From: an uncultured SAR86 cluster bacterium
GTDB lineage: Bacteria > Pseudomonadota > Gammaproteobacteria > Magnimaribacterales > AG-339-G14
Length of the DNA stretch: 64,000 bases
Assembly: GCA_902525735.1 (NCBI GenBank)
Contig: CABZIF010000004.1
Span: 1 to 64,000 of the forward strand
Direction of reading: 5' to 3'
Below, piece by piece: positions 7,112 through 16,631 of this stretch. Each line of letters opens with the position of its first letter. The stretch's first letter is position 1. The notes under the pieces were generated by a model. That model had not been told where the DNA came from. It did no database searches and saw only the letters and a list, made by a program, of their open reading frames with translations. The position numbers and the translations under genes are program-made.

Positions 7112-9681
7112 AGAATTTTAAATTCATCGATTGCTAAAGCTTCTTTTATTAAAGAGTGTTGTTCTTTTTCTTCTAGTTTATAAAAGTCATTTGGACATTC
7201 AATTTCTTTATCCCCGCATTTTATAAATTTTACAAACTTGAAAGCTTTGCCAGGTTTTCTAATCTTAATCCCAATTGGTTTGTTAGATTTTGGATGAAAT
7301 CCCAAAATTCTTAAACTTTTTAAAACAAAAGCTCTTGTTTCTTTATTATCGTAATCCATTTGATGTGGATCATAATACGAAACTTTAGGATTTTTTGGTT
7401 TGTCTTCAGGAGGTAGTTTAGTTGCCTTATTAAATCCATCAAATTCGGTATATTCTCCAAATTTTCCATTTTTCAACATTACCGGTATACCGCTATTAGT
7501 CTCGGTAAATAAAATATGTTCGCCTGAATCCCTCTCAATTAATTCAACTGCCCTGTTTAAACCAATGTCTAACAAATTTTCATCTTCATCGGGCGAACCA
7601 AATATTTTTTTTTCTTCTTTCATGGTCCAAACACAAGGACCATTTATACTTATATCTGCAAAGACTATATCTTGATATTCTGGATGTATACCAATTTCCT
7701 TTGGAAGGACTTGATATGTTTCCCAGTCAATATTGAATTCAAAAGGTTTTTTCGTCCATTTGCATTCAGAACAGCCAACAAAATAGCCCCAAGCTCCAGA
7801 TTTTAAACTTAACTCAGAAGAACACTTCGGACAATCTCTTCTTATTTCTCCATTCTTTGTTTTCGGAAAAATTACATCATGTAACTCTTCATTCAATAAA
7901 TCTAAGACTTGTCTTGTTTTGAATTCATCTTTATTACTTATTTCAATATCATTAATTTTTCTATTAAGATAATTTTGAAGATCTTCCCAAAATTTATCCA
8001 AAACGTCTTTCCAATTCAAATTACCTGATGCAATTTCGTCAAGATTATTTTCCATTTCCGCTGTAAATCGTGTTTCGATAAAAAAATCTTTAAAAATTGA
8101 CTTCAAATATGAAGTTAAAATTCTTCCTAAATCCGAGGGAGCAATAGATTTTGCTCCATAAGCATATTTTTTATCTCTAAGACCCTTTACGGTTGAGGCA
8201 TAAGTCGATGGTCTGCCGATACCTTCTTCTTCCATTCTTTTTATCAATGAAGCTTCAGAATATCTATTAGGCGGAAGAGTAAATTTCTGTTCTGTACTGT
8301 CTGAAATTAAATCTAGAGTCTCTCCCTCTACTAACTCCTTTGGAAACTGAATATCACTATCTTTATCTTCTTTAGTTAAAACTTCAAATCCTAAAAATAA
8401 ATTTTTTCTCGAGGCTGCTCTGAATAAGTATTTGCCATCTTTAGAGGAAATTGTGAGACTTTTTCTTTCATGTTTTGAGTTAACCATTTGGCTAGCTACA
8501 GTTCTATTCCAGATCAATTCATATAGTTTTTGTTCATCTTGACTTAGATTTAAATCCTTTGGCTTATTAGAAATATTTGTCGGTCTAATAGCTTCATGAG
8601 CTTCTTGAGAGTTTTGAACTTTGGATTTATAAACTCTGACTTCTTCTGAGAGGAAAGTTTCATCAAACTCTTTTTTAATTAGATTTCTTATTTCTTGCAA
8701 TGGAGGCGGTCCTGGTTTTTTTTCACTAAAAGGTTCTCCTGTATTTGGGGACGTGCTTATAGAAATTCCATCAGTTCTTAAATACGTTATCAATCCTCCT
8801 TCATATAGGTTTTGAGCACTTCTCATAGTTCTATCTGCGGTAAAGCCCAAAGAACTTGCAGCTGACATTTGTAATGTAGAAGTTCTAAAAGGAGCTTTCG
8901 GGGAACTAGATTGAGGTTTTGTTTCAATTTTTGATACAAAAAAAGATGTTTTTCTTATTTTTTCTAAGGTTTCGTTAACTAATCTTTCTTGATTCAAAGG
9001 TTCTTTAGTTACATTTACTCCATTTGCTTCAATTAAATCCGCATCAAGTTCTAAATCATTAAATTTAAACTTTGCTTTTATTGGCCAATATTCTTCTGCT
9101 AGATGCGCATCTCTTTCATCTTCTCTTTCGCAAATAATTCTTAGAGATGGAGATTGAACTCTTCCCGCCGACTTTGCCCTTGAAACATGTCGCCAAAGAA
9201 AGGGAGAAACTTTAAATCCTATCAAGTGATCTAAAATTCTTCTTGTCAAATAAGCATCAACTAAGTTTTGATCTATTTCTCTAGGATTTTCCACAGCGCT
9301 TTTGATAGCGGAAGAAGTAATTTCATTAAATGTAATCCTTTTTGTATCTACTATTTCTAAAAGTTTTTTATTTTTGAAATCATCTTTTAAATGCCAAGCT
9401 ATCGCTTCCCCTTCTCTATCTGGGTCCGTGGCAAGATAAACACAATTAACTTCTTTACATAATTTTCTTATTTCTTTAATAGTTTTTTTCCCTTTTTGGG
9501 TTTCTTTCCATTTTAAATCTGTCCAATTATCTGGGTTAACTGCAGTCTCTTCATCGGGTAAATCTCTTATGTGTCCCAAACAAGCCTCTACCCTCCAATC
9601 ATCTTTTGGAAAATTTTTTTTAAGGAATCCTGTTATTTTTGTAGCTTTTGCTCCGGATTCAACAATGACTAAATTTTTCAT
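7108..9681 (-). CDS. topA: DNA topoisomerase I (type IA)
   Basis: TopA relaxes negative supercoils by transient cleavage of one strand. The 857-residue protein opens with the TOPRIM domain (KNLVIVESGAKA, and the acidic triad in TDPDRE at 85-90). The active-site tyrosine is Tyr300 in GGLITYLRTDG. Near residue 600 there is one four-cysteine zinc ribbon (CPKC then CSEC), followed by topoisomerase C-terminal repeats such as FGEYTEFDGFNKA and GIKIRKPGKAFKFVKF. Escherichia coli TopA has three zinc ribbons, so this is a reduced-ribbon version. It is convergent with lexA and upstream of nothing obvious in its own pathway. Confidence 0.96.
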   Translation of the reverse strand: MKNLVIVESGAKATKITGFLKKNFPKDDWRVEACLGHIRDLPDEETAVNPDNWTDLKWKETQKGKKTIKEIRKLCKEVNCVYLATDPDREGEAIAWHLKDDFKNKKLLEIVDTKRITFNEITSSAIKSAVENPREIDQNLVDAYLTRRILDHLIGFKVSPFLWRHVSRAKSAGRVQSPSLRIICEREDERDAHLAEEYWPIKAKFKFNDLELDADLIEANGVNVTKEPLNQERLVNETLEKIRKTSFFVSKIETKPQSSSPKAPFRTSTLQMSAASSLGFTADRTMRSAQNLYEGGLITYLRTDGISISTSPNTGEPFSEKKPGPPPLQEIRNLIKKEFDETFLSEEVRVYKSKVQNSQEAHEAIRPTNISNKPKDLNLSQDEQKLYELIWNRTVASQMVNSKHERKSLTISSKDGKYLFRAASRKNLFLGFEVLTKEDKDSDIQFPKELVEGETLDLISDSTEQKFTLPPNRYSEASLIKRMEEEGIGRPSTYASTVKGLRDKKYAYGAKSIAPSDLGRILTSYLKSIFKDFFIETRFTAEMENNLDEIASGNLNWKDVLDKFWEDLQNYLNRKINDIEISNKDEFKTRQVLDLLNEELHDVIFPKTKNGEIRRDCPKCSSELSLKSGAWGYFVGCSECKWTKKPFEFNIDWETYQVLPKEIGIHPEYQDIVFADISINGPCVWTMKEEKKIFGSPDEDENLLDIGLNRAVELIERDSGEHILFTETNSGIPVMLKNGKFGEYTEFDGFNKATKLPPEDKPKNPKVSYYDPHQMDYDNKETRAFVLKSLRILGFHPKSNKPIGIKIRKPGKAFKFVKFIKCGDKEIECPNDFYKLEEKEQHSLIKEALAIDEFKIL

Positions 9682-9715
9682 CTTTTTTTAATATCTGATA
9701 ATTTAGATGAATTTG

Positions 9716-10726
9716 TCAAGTAGAAGAAACATCCAGACAATCTTGAAGAAGACTGTTCCCTTTAAAAACGAATCCAGAATATAGTTGGATTAAATCCGCC
9801 TTTAGTGTAAATCTTTTAATAGCATCTTCTTTAGTCATCAAACCTCCAGAAGAAATAATTACTGCTTTATCTTTGACGATTGATCTAACAAACTTAAGAG
9901 ATTCTTCAGATTTTTGTCTCAAAGGTCTTCCGCTAACACCTCCGAGCATATTGTATTCGTGATCCATAGAAGTATTGGTCAATATAAATCCATCGATACC
10001 ATTAGATAGACTATAAGAAATAATTTTTTCTAAATTATTTAATGACTCATCAGGTGATACTTTTATTACAATTGGTTTGTGTTTGGAAAAACCTTTCGAA
10101 ATTTGCTCTCGTTTATTGGTAATTTCATCAATCAATTTACGAAAGTATTCGTCTTCAGAAAGCTTTCTTAAATCTTTGGTATTAGGAGAAGAAATATTAA
10201 TTGCAAAGTAATCTGCAACATCTTTGAAGTAATCTAACAAATGCAAATAATCTTCGTGAGCTTTTTTATTGCTTATTTCTTTTCCCTTTCCAATACTAAC
10301 ACCCAAAATACCAGAGAAGTTTTTTTTGTTTCTCTCAATATTTTCCAAGGCTTTAACGGAGCCAACATTATTAAAACCCAACGAATTAATAATTGTTTCT
10401 TCATTATTAAATCTATGAATTCTTGGTTTAGGATTTCCAGACTGAGGCTTTAAAGTTATAGTCCCAACTTCAACAAATCCAAACCCTAAATTTCCTAAAA
10501 CGTGAAAGTAATTTGCATTCTTATCTAAACCGCCCGCCACTCCAATTTTATTAGGAAAATCTAACCCAAAATAATTTGATGGTAAGTTTTGATTTTTATT
10601 TAAAGAAAAAAGAATCTTTGTTAGATTAAATTTGTATATCAACTTTAAAGCATTCAAAGAAAACTTATTGCTAAATTCTGGCGGAAGTTTTCTAGATATA
10701 CTTAGAGCAAAGTTATTAAAACTCAA
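9716..10726 (-). CDS. pyrD: Dihydroorotate dehydrogenase (quinone), class 2
   Basis: PyrD oxidises dihydroorotate to orotate in pyrimidine synthesis and passes electrons to membrane quinone. The 336 residues show the class 2 N-terminal extension and then the FMN barrel: GVAGGLDKNA near 63, VEVGTITLKPQSGNPKPR, the NSLGFNN loop, and NISSPNT near residue 177 with the catalytic serine of class 2 enzymes. The C-terminal ISSGGL and IQLYSGF motifs bind FMN phosphate. The start is TTG; the N-terminal length then fits the family. It lies 10 bases after the SLBB export gene on the same strand. Confidence 0.95.
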   Translation of the reverse strand: MSFNNFALSISRKLPPEFSNKFSLNALKLIYKFNLTKILFSLNKNQNLPSNYFGLDFPNKIGVAGGLDKNANYFHVLGNLGFGFVEVGTITLKPQSGNPKPRIHRFNNEETIINSLGFNNVGSVKALENIERNKKNFSGILGVSIGKGKEISNKKAHEDYLHLLDYFKDVADYFAINISSPNTKDLRKLSEDEYFRKLIDEITNKREQISKGFSKHKPIVIKVSPDESLNNLEKIISYSLSNGIDGFILTNTSMDHEYNMLGGVSGRPLRQKSEESLKFVRSIVKDKAVIISSGGLMTKEDAIKRFTLKADLIQLYSGFVFKGNSLLQDCLDVSST

Positions 10727-10736
10727 TTAATCTTTC

Positions 10737-12575
10737 CTAATCACTAAGCGCATCTATTGCAGCTAGCGTTTGAACTAAGTTAGAAAATATTGGAAGCACT
10801 GCTCTCCAAAAGGCTAAATTTGATAATTCTGTAGTGTCCTGAGGAATAACAATGGTAGTTCCAGGAGCTAGTTGAGTTTCGGAAAACCAGCTTCTAGATG
10901 GTTTTGCTGCTTGGCCATTTGGCAGAAGATAGAAGATATTATCTTGATCTGCGCCTTCTCTTAATCCTCCTGCTAACTCTATGTAGTCAGAGTAACTTAA
11001 ATTTTTTGAATAGACATATGAGCTAGGTGAAAGCACTTCACCGGAAACTGTAATTGTAGATTTTTTCTTGGGCATTATTATTCTATCTTGATCTCTCAAT
11101 ATGATGTCTATTTCTAAATTTTCATTTTTTATTTTTTTTAAATCAAATGAAACGACAACTCTTCCCAGTGGCCTAGCTTCTTTTAACTGTTCTACAATGT
11201 TTCCAATTAATCTAATTGCCAAATCCGGAGAACTAACTTGAGAAAATTGTCCAGTTTGAATGGCTCTTGCAATACCTTTTTCTAAATCATTTGCAGCTCT
11301 AATTAAGCTATCTTTCTCTCTTTTAGCTACTGACGCTCTTAAAAAAATTCCTCCCTCAGTGTATGCTTCGCTCGAATATCCGCCTGCTCTTTCTATTAAT
11401 TCAGATAATTTTTCATTATCTTCAAGGTAATAAATTCCTGGATTAACAAATGCACCTTCTAAAGATATACTCTCTCTTCTAGATTTATTGGCATCCACTG
11501 AAATAGATGGTAGGCGATCTACATAAATTGAATCTCCTGATAGGAGAGGAAATTCTTTTAATTCATCAAAAGATATTTCTTTCACAAAAATTTCATTATC
11601 CAGAGCTTGTCGAGTCAATACGATTTTACTTTTATCTGCCAAGGGCTTAAAGCCTGAAGCAAAACTAATCAAATCTTTGAAGTTTTCACCTTCTTTTAAT
11701 TCAAATATTGCTTCAGTATTTACTTCCCCAAAAATCTTAACTTGCCTTTCAATTGGATTGATTAATAGAACGTCACCAGATTGGATTTTTATATTTGCGG
11801 TTGAATTTCCTTTGATAAATAATTCATACAAATCCAATGCACCTATCAATTCATTTGATCTTTTTAAAGATATATTTCTTAAGGACCCAGAAACATTTGG
11901 ACCACCAGATTCAAATAGTGCGGTCGAGATAGAAGATAAGGCATTTAAATTATAACTTCCTGGTCTCATAGACTGGCCAACAACAAAAATTTGTATTGGT
12001 CTTACTTTTATAAGAGAAATAGCAGCTTCTGTTCCAATCAGAGATGCTTCAACTATTCTATCAAGTTCTTCTTGTGTTTTTTGGTAACTCAAGCCTGAAA
12101 AGTTTAAAGTACCTAATTCTCTTAAAAAAATATTTCCTTCTCTATCAATTTTAACTTTTCGCGAGGCTTTTAAAGAACCTGAAAAATTAATTCTTAATTC
12201 ATCTCCTGGACCTAATATGTAATCTGCTGGAGCTGACTGAACTGATGTTAAGTTATTTCTTTTATAATTTTGAAAAAGATCATATCCGAAAGGTTTAGGA
12301 ATAAGCGAACCGTATCTATCATACTCTTTTTGAAAAAGATCATATTTTATTAAATCATCTTCTTCATCCTCTATATCTTCATCTTCTGTCTCTTGAAGAA
12401 TAGATATTTGATTATCCGCTTGAGAAAAGTCATTTTCATTTATTCTTTCAAAAACTGAACTCCTTACTGACTCAGGCAACATATCCAATTGTTCTTGATA
12501 TTGAGAAGGAACTTGAGCAATTCCAATAGATGAAAATAATAAAAGTAATAATGCTATTTTAAAGTTCTTAGTCAT
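10737..12575 (-). CDS. Polysaccharide export protein with SLBB domains (Wza-like)
   Basis: This 612-residue exported protein carries a signal peptide (hydrophobic residues about 6-20, ending GIAQ), a long acidic linker, and a poly-export domain with YILGPGDELRINFSG near residue 118. Repeated SLBB-type segments follow (IFVVGQSMRPGSYN near 195, KIFGEVNTEAIF near 279, ISLEGAFVNPGIYYL near 368, ITVSGEVLSPSSYV near 507). Proteins of this kind form the outer-membrane channel for capsule or exopolysaccharide. No lipobox cysteine is seen at the signal end. No Wzc or Wzx partner is adjacent; nadK lies upstream with an 8-base overlap and pyrD 10 bases downstream, so it is an orphan export gene in a housekeeping run. 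Confidence 0.82.
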   Translation of the reverse strand: MTKNFKIALLLLLFSSIGIAQVPSQYQEQLDMLPESVRSSVFERINENDFSQADNQISILQETEDEDIEDEEDDLIKYDLFQKEYDRYGSLIPKPFGYDLFQNYKRNNLTSVQSAPADYILGPGDELRINFSGSLKASRKVKIDREGNIFLRELGTLNFSGLSYQKTQEELDRIVEASLIGTEAAISLIKVRPIQIFVVGQSMRPGSYNLNALSSISTALFESGGPNVSGSLRNISLKRSNELIGALDLYELFIKGNSTANIKIQSGDVLLINPIERQVKIFGEVNTEAIFELKEGENFKDLISFASGFKPLADKSKIVLTRQALDNEIFVKEISFDELKEFPLLSGDSIYVDRLPSISVDANKSRRESISLEGAFVNPGIYYLEDNEKLSELIERAGGYSSEAYTEGGIFLRASVAKREKDSLIRAANDLEKGIARAIQTGQFSQVSSPDLAIRLIGNIVEQLKEARPLGRVVVSFDLKKIKNENLEIDIILRDQDRIIMPKKKSTITVSGEVLSPSSYVYSKNLSYSDYIELAGGLREGADQDNIFYLLPNGQAAKPSRSWFSETQLAPGTTIVIPQDTTELSNLAFWRAVLPIFSNLVQTLAAIDALSD

Positions 12576-13413
12576 GAATATTTACTAAGGGGTTTCCCCA
12601 AGATAATTTTGTCCTACAAGCCTCAAAATAATCATAGTTTAAAGGATGAATTAGCTCATAGGAAAGATCCTTTTGAGAAATTGTAATTTCAAGATTCTCC
12701 TCAATTTCATCATCAGTATATCCGTCTATAACAATTGACGCGTTTTTCTTGCTAGCTAATTTTATAATTAGTTCTTCATCAGAGGGCATAATCATCGGGT
12801 TAGAGGATGCGCTTTGTGAAAACATTGGCATTATGGCAAATACAGGCAAAGTAGGATGAATTATTGGCCCTCCGCCAGAAAAACAATATCCAGTTGAGCC
12901 TGTTGCAGAACTTACTATAACTCCATCAGATTTGTGATTTGAGACCAGTCTATTTCCTAAATAAATAGAAAAACTCATCATTTGAGCTACTTTTCCAGAA
13001 TGAAAAACTACCTCATTTACTGCAATTTTTTTATCATTTGTACTTAAAGAAACTTCCAGTAAAGGCCTTTTTTCTTCAACATAATCACCATTAAATATTT
13101 TCGGAAGCTCATCTGCTATGGATTCTAAGTCAATATCTGTTAAGAATCCTAATTTGCCGATATTTATTCCAAGAAAAGGAATCTCTAGAGTTAAAAGTTT
13201 CCTTACAGTACTAATAATAGTTCCATCTCCACCGATTACTAATATTAATTGTGAATTTCTATCAATTTCTTTTGCTAGATTATTTTCAGCTATGGAGAGA
13301 ACATCTAGAACTTCCACAGAGCAATTTTGACAAGTTTTCTGACAAATTTCTAAAGCATTTTCAAATTTTCTAGAAACAGAATGTACAATTGTTATTTTCG
13401 ATATTTTGGTCAT
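12568..13413 (-). CDS. nadK: NAD kinase
   Basis: NadK phosphorylates NAD to NADP. The 281-residue protein has the signature GGDGT at 61-65 in LILVIGGDGTI, the NHKSDG segment, SSATGSTGYCFSGGGPI (ATP and NAD binding, conserved Gly-rich loop) and a C-terminal IVIDGYTDDE. Length and motifs match bacterial NadK. Its 3' end overlaps the SLBB gene start by 8 bases, so translation of the two is probably coupled. Confidence 0.95.
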   Translation of the reverse strand: MTKISKITIVHSVSRKFENALEICQKTCQNCSVEVLDVLSIAENNLAKEIDRNSQLILVIGGDGTIISTVRKLLTLEIPFLGINIGKLGFLTDIDLESIADELPKIFNGDYVEEKRPLLEVSLSTNDKKIAVNEVVFHSGKVAQMMSFSIYLGNRLVSNHKSDGVIVSSATGSTGYCFSGGGPIIHPTLPVFAIMPMFSQSASSNPMIMPSDEELIIKLASKKNASIVIDGYTDDEIEENLEITISQKDLSYELIHPLNYDYFEACRTKLSWGNPLVNIHD

Positions 13414-13435
13414 TTCCTTTTAAATATACTTATTA

Positions 13436-14155
13436 TTAATCATTTCTTACATCTTTGACTAGATAAATAAAAATTGTATCTACTAAAGCTATGAATATTT
13501 TAAAAATATATTTTGTAAGGGCTATGCTGAAAGCTACTATGAACGATAATTCCCCAGCCAAAACCCAGACAAATGTATATATAAAAGTATCTAAAGCTTG
13601 AGATGAAAGAGTAGAAACATTATTTCTTAGCCATAAATATTTTCCTTGAGTAATTGTTTTTAATTTGTGGAATAGCCAAACATCAAATGTTTGACTTATA
13701 AGATATGCACTCAGTGAGCCAATAACAAAAATTGGTGAATATAAAGCAAGCGTAGATATAGCGTCATGAACTTCATCTGATGATTTTGCTATTTCTGAAG
13801 GTAAATAATAAGTGCTCAAGACCAATGTCAACATTACAACTACGTTTGCTATAGCACCTAAAATTACTGCCTCATTAGCTGCAGTTCTTCCATATTTTTC
13901 GTTAATTAAATCAGTCGCAAAATATATGCCAGAGTACATTATCGCACCCATACTTACAGTGAAGGTATATCCAAGGACTGTTAAATCACTAACCTTTCCG
14001 CCTTGCAAATTTCCTAGAACAATCCCTAATATTACGGCAATATACAATCCATTTTTTCCAAAAAAATAAAACAAAGATATAACTATTAACAAATCGTAAA
14101 AAACAGTAATAACCCAAAGCCATTCAGGATTATTTAAGAAAAATTCTAAGCTCAT
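13436..14155 (-). CDS. YhhQ-type queuosine precursor transporter (VUT family)
   Basis: A 239-residue inner-membrane protein with about six hydrophobic segments belonging to the VUT/YhhQ family. Escherichia coli YhhQ takes up preQ0 and preQ1 for queuosine in tRNA. Family-type marks are IYFATDLINEKYGR around residue 78, where charged residues sit inside the membrane region, and SQTFDVWLFHKLK followed by LWLRNNVSTLSSQALDT around 154-190. It is divergent from the acyl-CoA dehydrogenase pair across 78 bases and 22 bases upstream of nadK. The substrate is inferred from the family only. Confidence 0.8.
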   Translation of the reverse strand: MSLEFFLNNPEWLWVITVFYDLLIVISLFYFFGKNGLYIAVILGIVLGNLQGGKVSDLTVLGYTFTVSMGAIMYSGIYFATDLINEKYGRTAANEAVILGAIANVVVMLTLVLSTYYLPSEIAKSSDEVHDAISTLALYSPIFVIGSLSAYLISQTFDVWLFHKLKTITQGKYLWLRNNVSTLSSQALDTFIYTFVWVLAGELSFIVAFSIALTKYIFKIFIALVDTIFIYLVKDVRND

Positions 14156-14233
14156 TTCTATTTAAAATCTTGATTTATAAAATACCCCAGATTAAGCTAT
14201 TATCCTATTTATTATTCAAGTAATGAGGTTTAT

Positions 14234-15448
14234 ATGTCGAATTTAGATACTTTTAGACAAGAAACAAGAGAATGGCTAGAAGCAAACTGCCCTCCAGAAA
14301 TGAGAAAGCCGATGACAGCTGACGGTGCATGTTGGGGCGGGAGAAATTTTGAGTTTACACACCCTGATCAGAAGTTATGGCTAGAAAGAATGGGTGAAAA
14401 AGGTTGGACAGCTCCTACTTGGCCAAGTGAATATGGAGGAGGCGGTCTTAATTACGATGAAAATAAAATTCTTGCCGAAGAACTTTTTAAGATTGGTGCG
14501 AGACCAGCTTTAGCAAGCTTCGGTTTGTGGATGCTTGGTCCAGCTTTGCTTGAATACGCTTCTCACGAACAAAAAATGGAGCACATCCCAAAGATAGTAA
14601 AAGGAGAGATTAGGTGGTGCCAAGGATATTCTGAACCTGGTGCGGGTTCTGATCTGGCTAGCTTAAAAACAAAAGCTGTTGAGGATGGCGATAACTTTAT
14701 AGTTAACGGTCAGAAAGTTTGGACTTCATATGCAGATGAATGCGATATGATTTTTACATTAGTGAGAACTGGGCCTCAAGAACCCAAACATAACGGAATT
14801 AGTTTTTTGCTAATTGATATGGATCAACCTGGAGTTGAAACTAAACCTATTAAATTGATTTCTGGTAAATCTCCATTTTGTGAAACCTTTTTTACTGATG
14901 CGGTCGTTCCTAAGGCTAACTTAGTCCACGATCTAAACAAAGGTTGGGATGTTGCTAAAAACTTGCTCCAACACGAAAGAAAAATGCTTGCCAGTATGGG
15001 CTTAGGAGGCTCTGCGTCGGGCGGAAAAGGAAAAGGAAAATCGGGTTCTGGCTTAGCCAACTTATCCAAAAAATATGTGGAATCTTCTGATGGCAAAATA
15101 TCAGACGAAGGGTTAAGACAAAAAATAGTCAAAAGCGATATGGATGCACATGCTTTTGGATTGACATTAAGAAGAGCCTCGGAGGAAGCAAAAAACTCAA
15201 ATCATGGTCCCAGCGCTGCAACGTCAATATTTAAATTCTTTGGTTCAGAGCATAACAAGAGAAGATATGAAATTATGCTTGAAGCGATGGGAACTCAAGC
15301 TTTAGGCTGGGAAGGTGGCGAATTCGGCCCTGAAGAGTTAGCTGTCACTAGAGAATGGCTTAGAACAAAAGCAAATTCTATTGAAGGCGGTACTTCAGAA
15401 GTTCAACTGAATGTTATTTCTAAAAGAGTTTTAGATTTGCCTCAGTAA
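14234..15448 (+). CDS. Acyl-CoA dehydrogenase, catalytic subunit of a probable heteromeric pair
   Basis: This FAD enzyme (404 residues) introduces an alpha-beta double bond into an acyl-CoA. It shows CQGYSEPGAGSDLASL near 129 (flavin contact), VNGQKVWTSYA near 157 and the catalytic glutamate Glu384 in SIEGGTSEVQ. A glycine/lysine/serine-rich segment at residues 257-273 (GLGGSASGGKGKGKSGSG) is inserted between the beta domain and the C-terminal helices, in place of the usual helix turn. A ribosome site (GAGG, 14225-14228) precedes the ATG. The second dehydrogenase follows after 23 bases. The pair resembles large and small subunits of the PimC/PimD or steroid side-chain FadE type; the natural acyl chain is unknown. 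Confidence 0.88.
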   Translation: MSNLDTFRQETREWLEANCPPEMRKPMTADGACWGGRNFEFTHPDQKLWLERMGEKGWTAPTWPSEYGGGGLNYDENKILAEELFKIGARPALASFGLWMLGPALLEYASHEQKMEHIPKIVKGEIRWCQGYSEPGAGSDLASLKTKAVEDGDNFIVNGQKVWTSYADECDMIFTLVRTGPQEPKHNGISFLLIDMDQPGVETKPIKLISGKSPFCETFFTDAVVPKANLVHDLNKGWDVAKNLLQHERKMLASMGLGGSASGGKGKGKSGSGLANLSKKYVESSDGKISDEGLRQKIVKSDMDAHAFGLTLRRASEEAKNSNHGPSAATSIFKFFGSEHNKRRYEIMLEAMGTQALGWEGGEFGPEELAVTREWLRTKANSIEGGTSEVQLNVISKRVLDLPQ

Positions 15449-15471
15449 CTCTAAAGTCCTAGGAGAGAAAT

Positions 15472-16602
15472 ATGACGCTTACTTTGAGTGAAGAACAAGC
15501 ATTTTTAAAGGACACAGCCAAAAAATTTGCTCAAGAAAAAACTCCAACTACTCATTTTAGAGAAATCCGGGACAACAAAAATCCTGAGTGTTTTGATAGA
15601 GCAATCTGGCAAGAAATGGCTGCTCAAGGATGGTCGGGGATCCTCGTTCCAGAAGAATACGGTGGCTCTAATTTTGGCTTAGCTGGTATAGGAGTCGTAC
15701 TTGAGGAACTTGGAAGAACTTTGACGCCCTCGCCTCTTTTTGCAACATCTGTAGTTTGTGCAACAATCTTAAACAAAGCTGGGAACGACTCACAAAAAAA
15801 AGAATTCCTCAGTAAAATTGCTTCAGGAGAAATTACTATGGCCTTTGCTTTAGAAGAAGGGCCAAGACATAGGCCTTTTTCAATAAATTTAGAAGCAAAG
15901 AAAGGAGAAAAAAACTTTATTTTAAATGGTAAGAAAAATTTTGTGATAGATGGTGGATTTGCAGATTATATCATCGTGGCTGCTAGATCGTCCGAAAAAG
16001 AGGATGAGCTTTCTTTATTTGTTATTGCTAAAGATGTTAAAGGCATGAATATAATACCAACCACAATGGTCGATCATAAAAATGCTGCCAACATAGAATT
16101 CAATAACGTAAGCATTTCTGAAAAAAATTTAATAGGTACTCAAAATAATGCTAAAGAAATTATTGAAGAAACTTTAGATATTTCTAGGGCAGCTCTTTCA
16201 GCAGAAATGCTAGGAGGAGCTCTTGAAGCTTTTGATATAACCTTAAATTATCTTAAAGAAAGAGAGCAATTTGGTAAGAAAATTGGAAGTTTTCAAGCAC
16301 TGCAGCATAGAGCTGCTTTGATGTTCACTGAGTTGGAATTATGTAAATCGTGTGTAATTGAGGCACTTACTGCTTTTGATGAAGGTTCTAATGATTTGCA
16401 AAGAATTACTAGTCTAGCGAAATCAAAGATAGGTGAGACTTTCTTTAACGTCTCTAACGAGGGCGTTCAAATGCATGGTGGAGTTGGAGTAACCGATGAG
16501 TACGATATTGGCCTCTACATGAAAAGAGCAAGAGTTGCTGAGCAAACCTTTGGGAATTCTGAATATCACAGAAATAGATACGCTGAGTTAACTGGTTATT
16601 GA
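15472..16602 (+). CDS. Acyl-CoA dehydrogenase, probable non-catalytic partner subunit
   Basis: A 376-residue acyl-CoA dehydrogenase fold protein with the N-terminal helical domain, a beta domain and the C-terminal QMHGGVGVTDEYDIGLYMKR helix region. Where canonical enzymes have Tyr-Glu-Gly-Thr with the catalytic glutamate, this protein reads EQTFGNSEYHR, so the glutamate is replaced by phenylalanine. That loss is typical of the small subunit in alpha2-beta2 acyl-CoA dehydrogenases, in which the two subunits together hold FAD. A strong AGGAG site lies 7 bases before the ATG. The tight spacing after the first gene supports a complex. Confidence 0.85.
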   Translation: MTLTLSEEQAFLKDTAKKFAQEKTPTTHFREIRDNKNPECFDRAIWQEMAAQGWSGILVPEEYGGSNFGLAGIGVVLEELGRTLTPSPLFATSVVCATILNKAGNDSQKKEFLSKIASGEITMAFALEEGPRHRPFSINLEAKKGEKNFILNGKKNFVIDGGFADYIIVAARSSEKEDELSLFVIAKDVKGMNIIPTTMVDHKNAANIEFNNVSISEKNLIGTQNNAKEIIEETLDISRAALSAEMLGGALEAFDITLNYLKEREQFGKKIGSFQALQHRAALMFTELELCKSCVIEALTAFDEGSNDLQRITSLAKSKIGETFFNVSNEGVQMHGGVGVTDEYDIGLYMKRARVAEQTFGNSEYHRNRYAELTGY

Positions 16603-16631
16603 TCTGAAAAACCATTACTCTTGGAAAAGTA

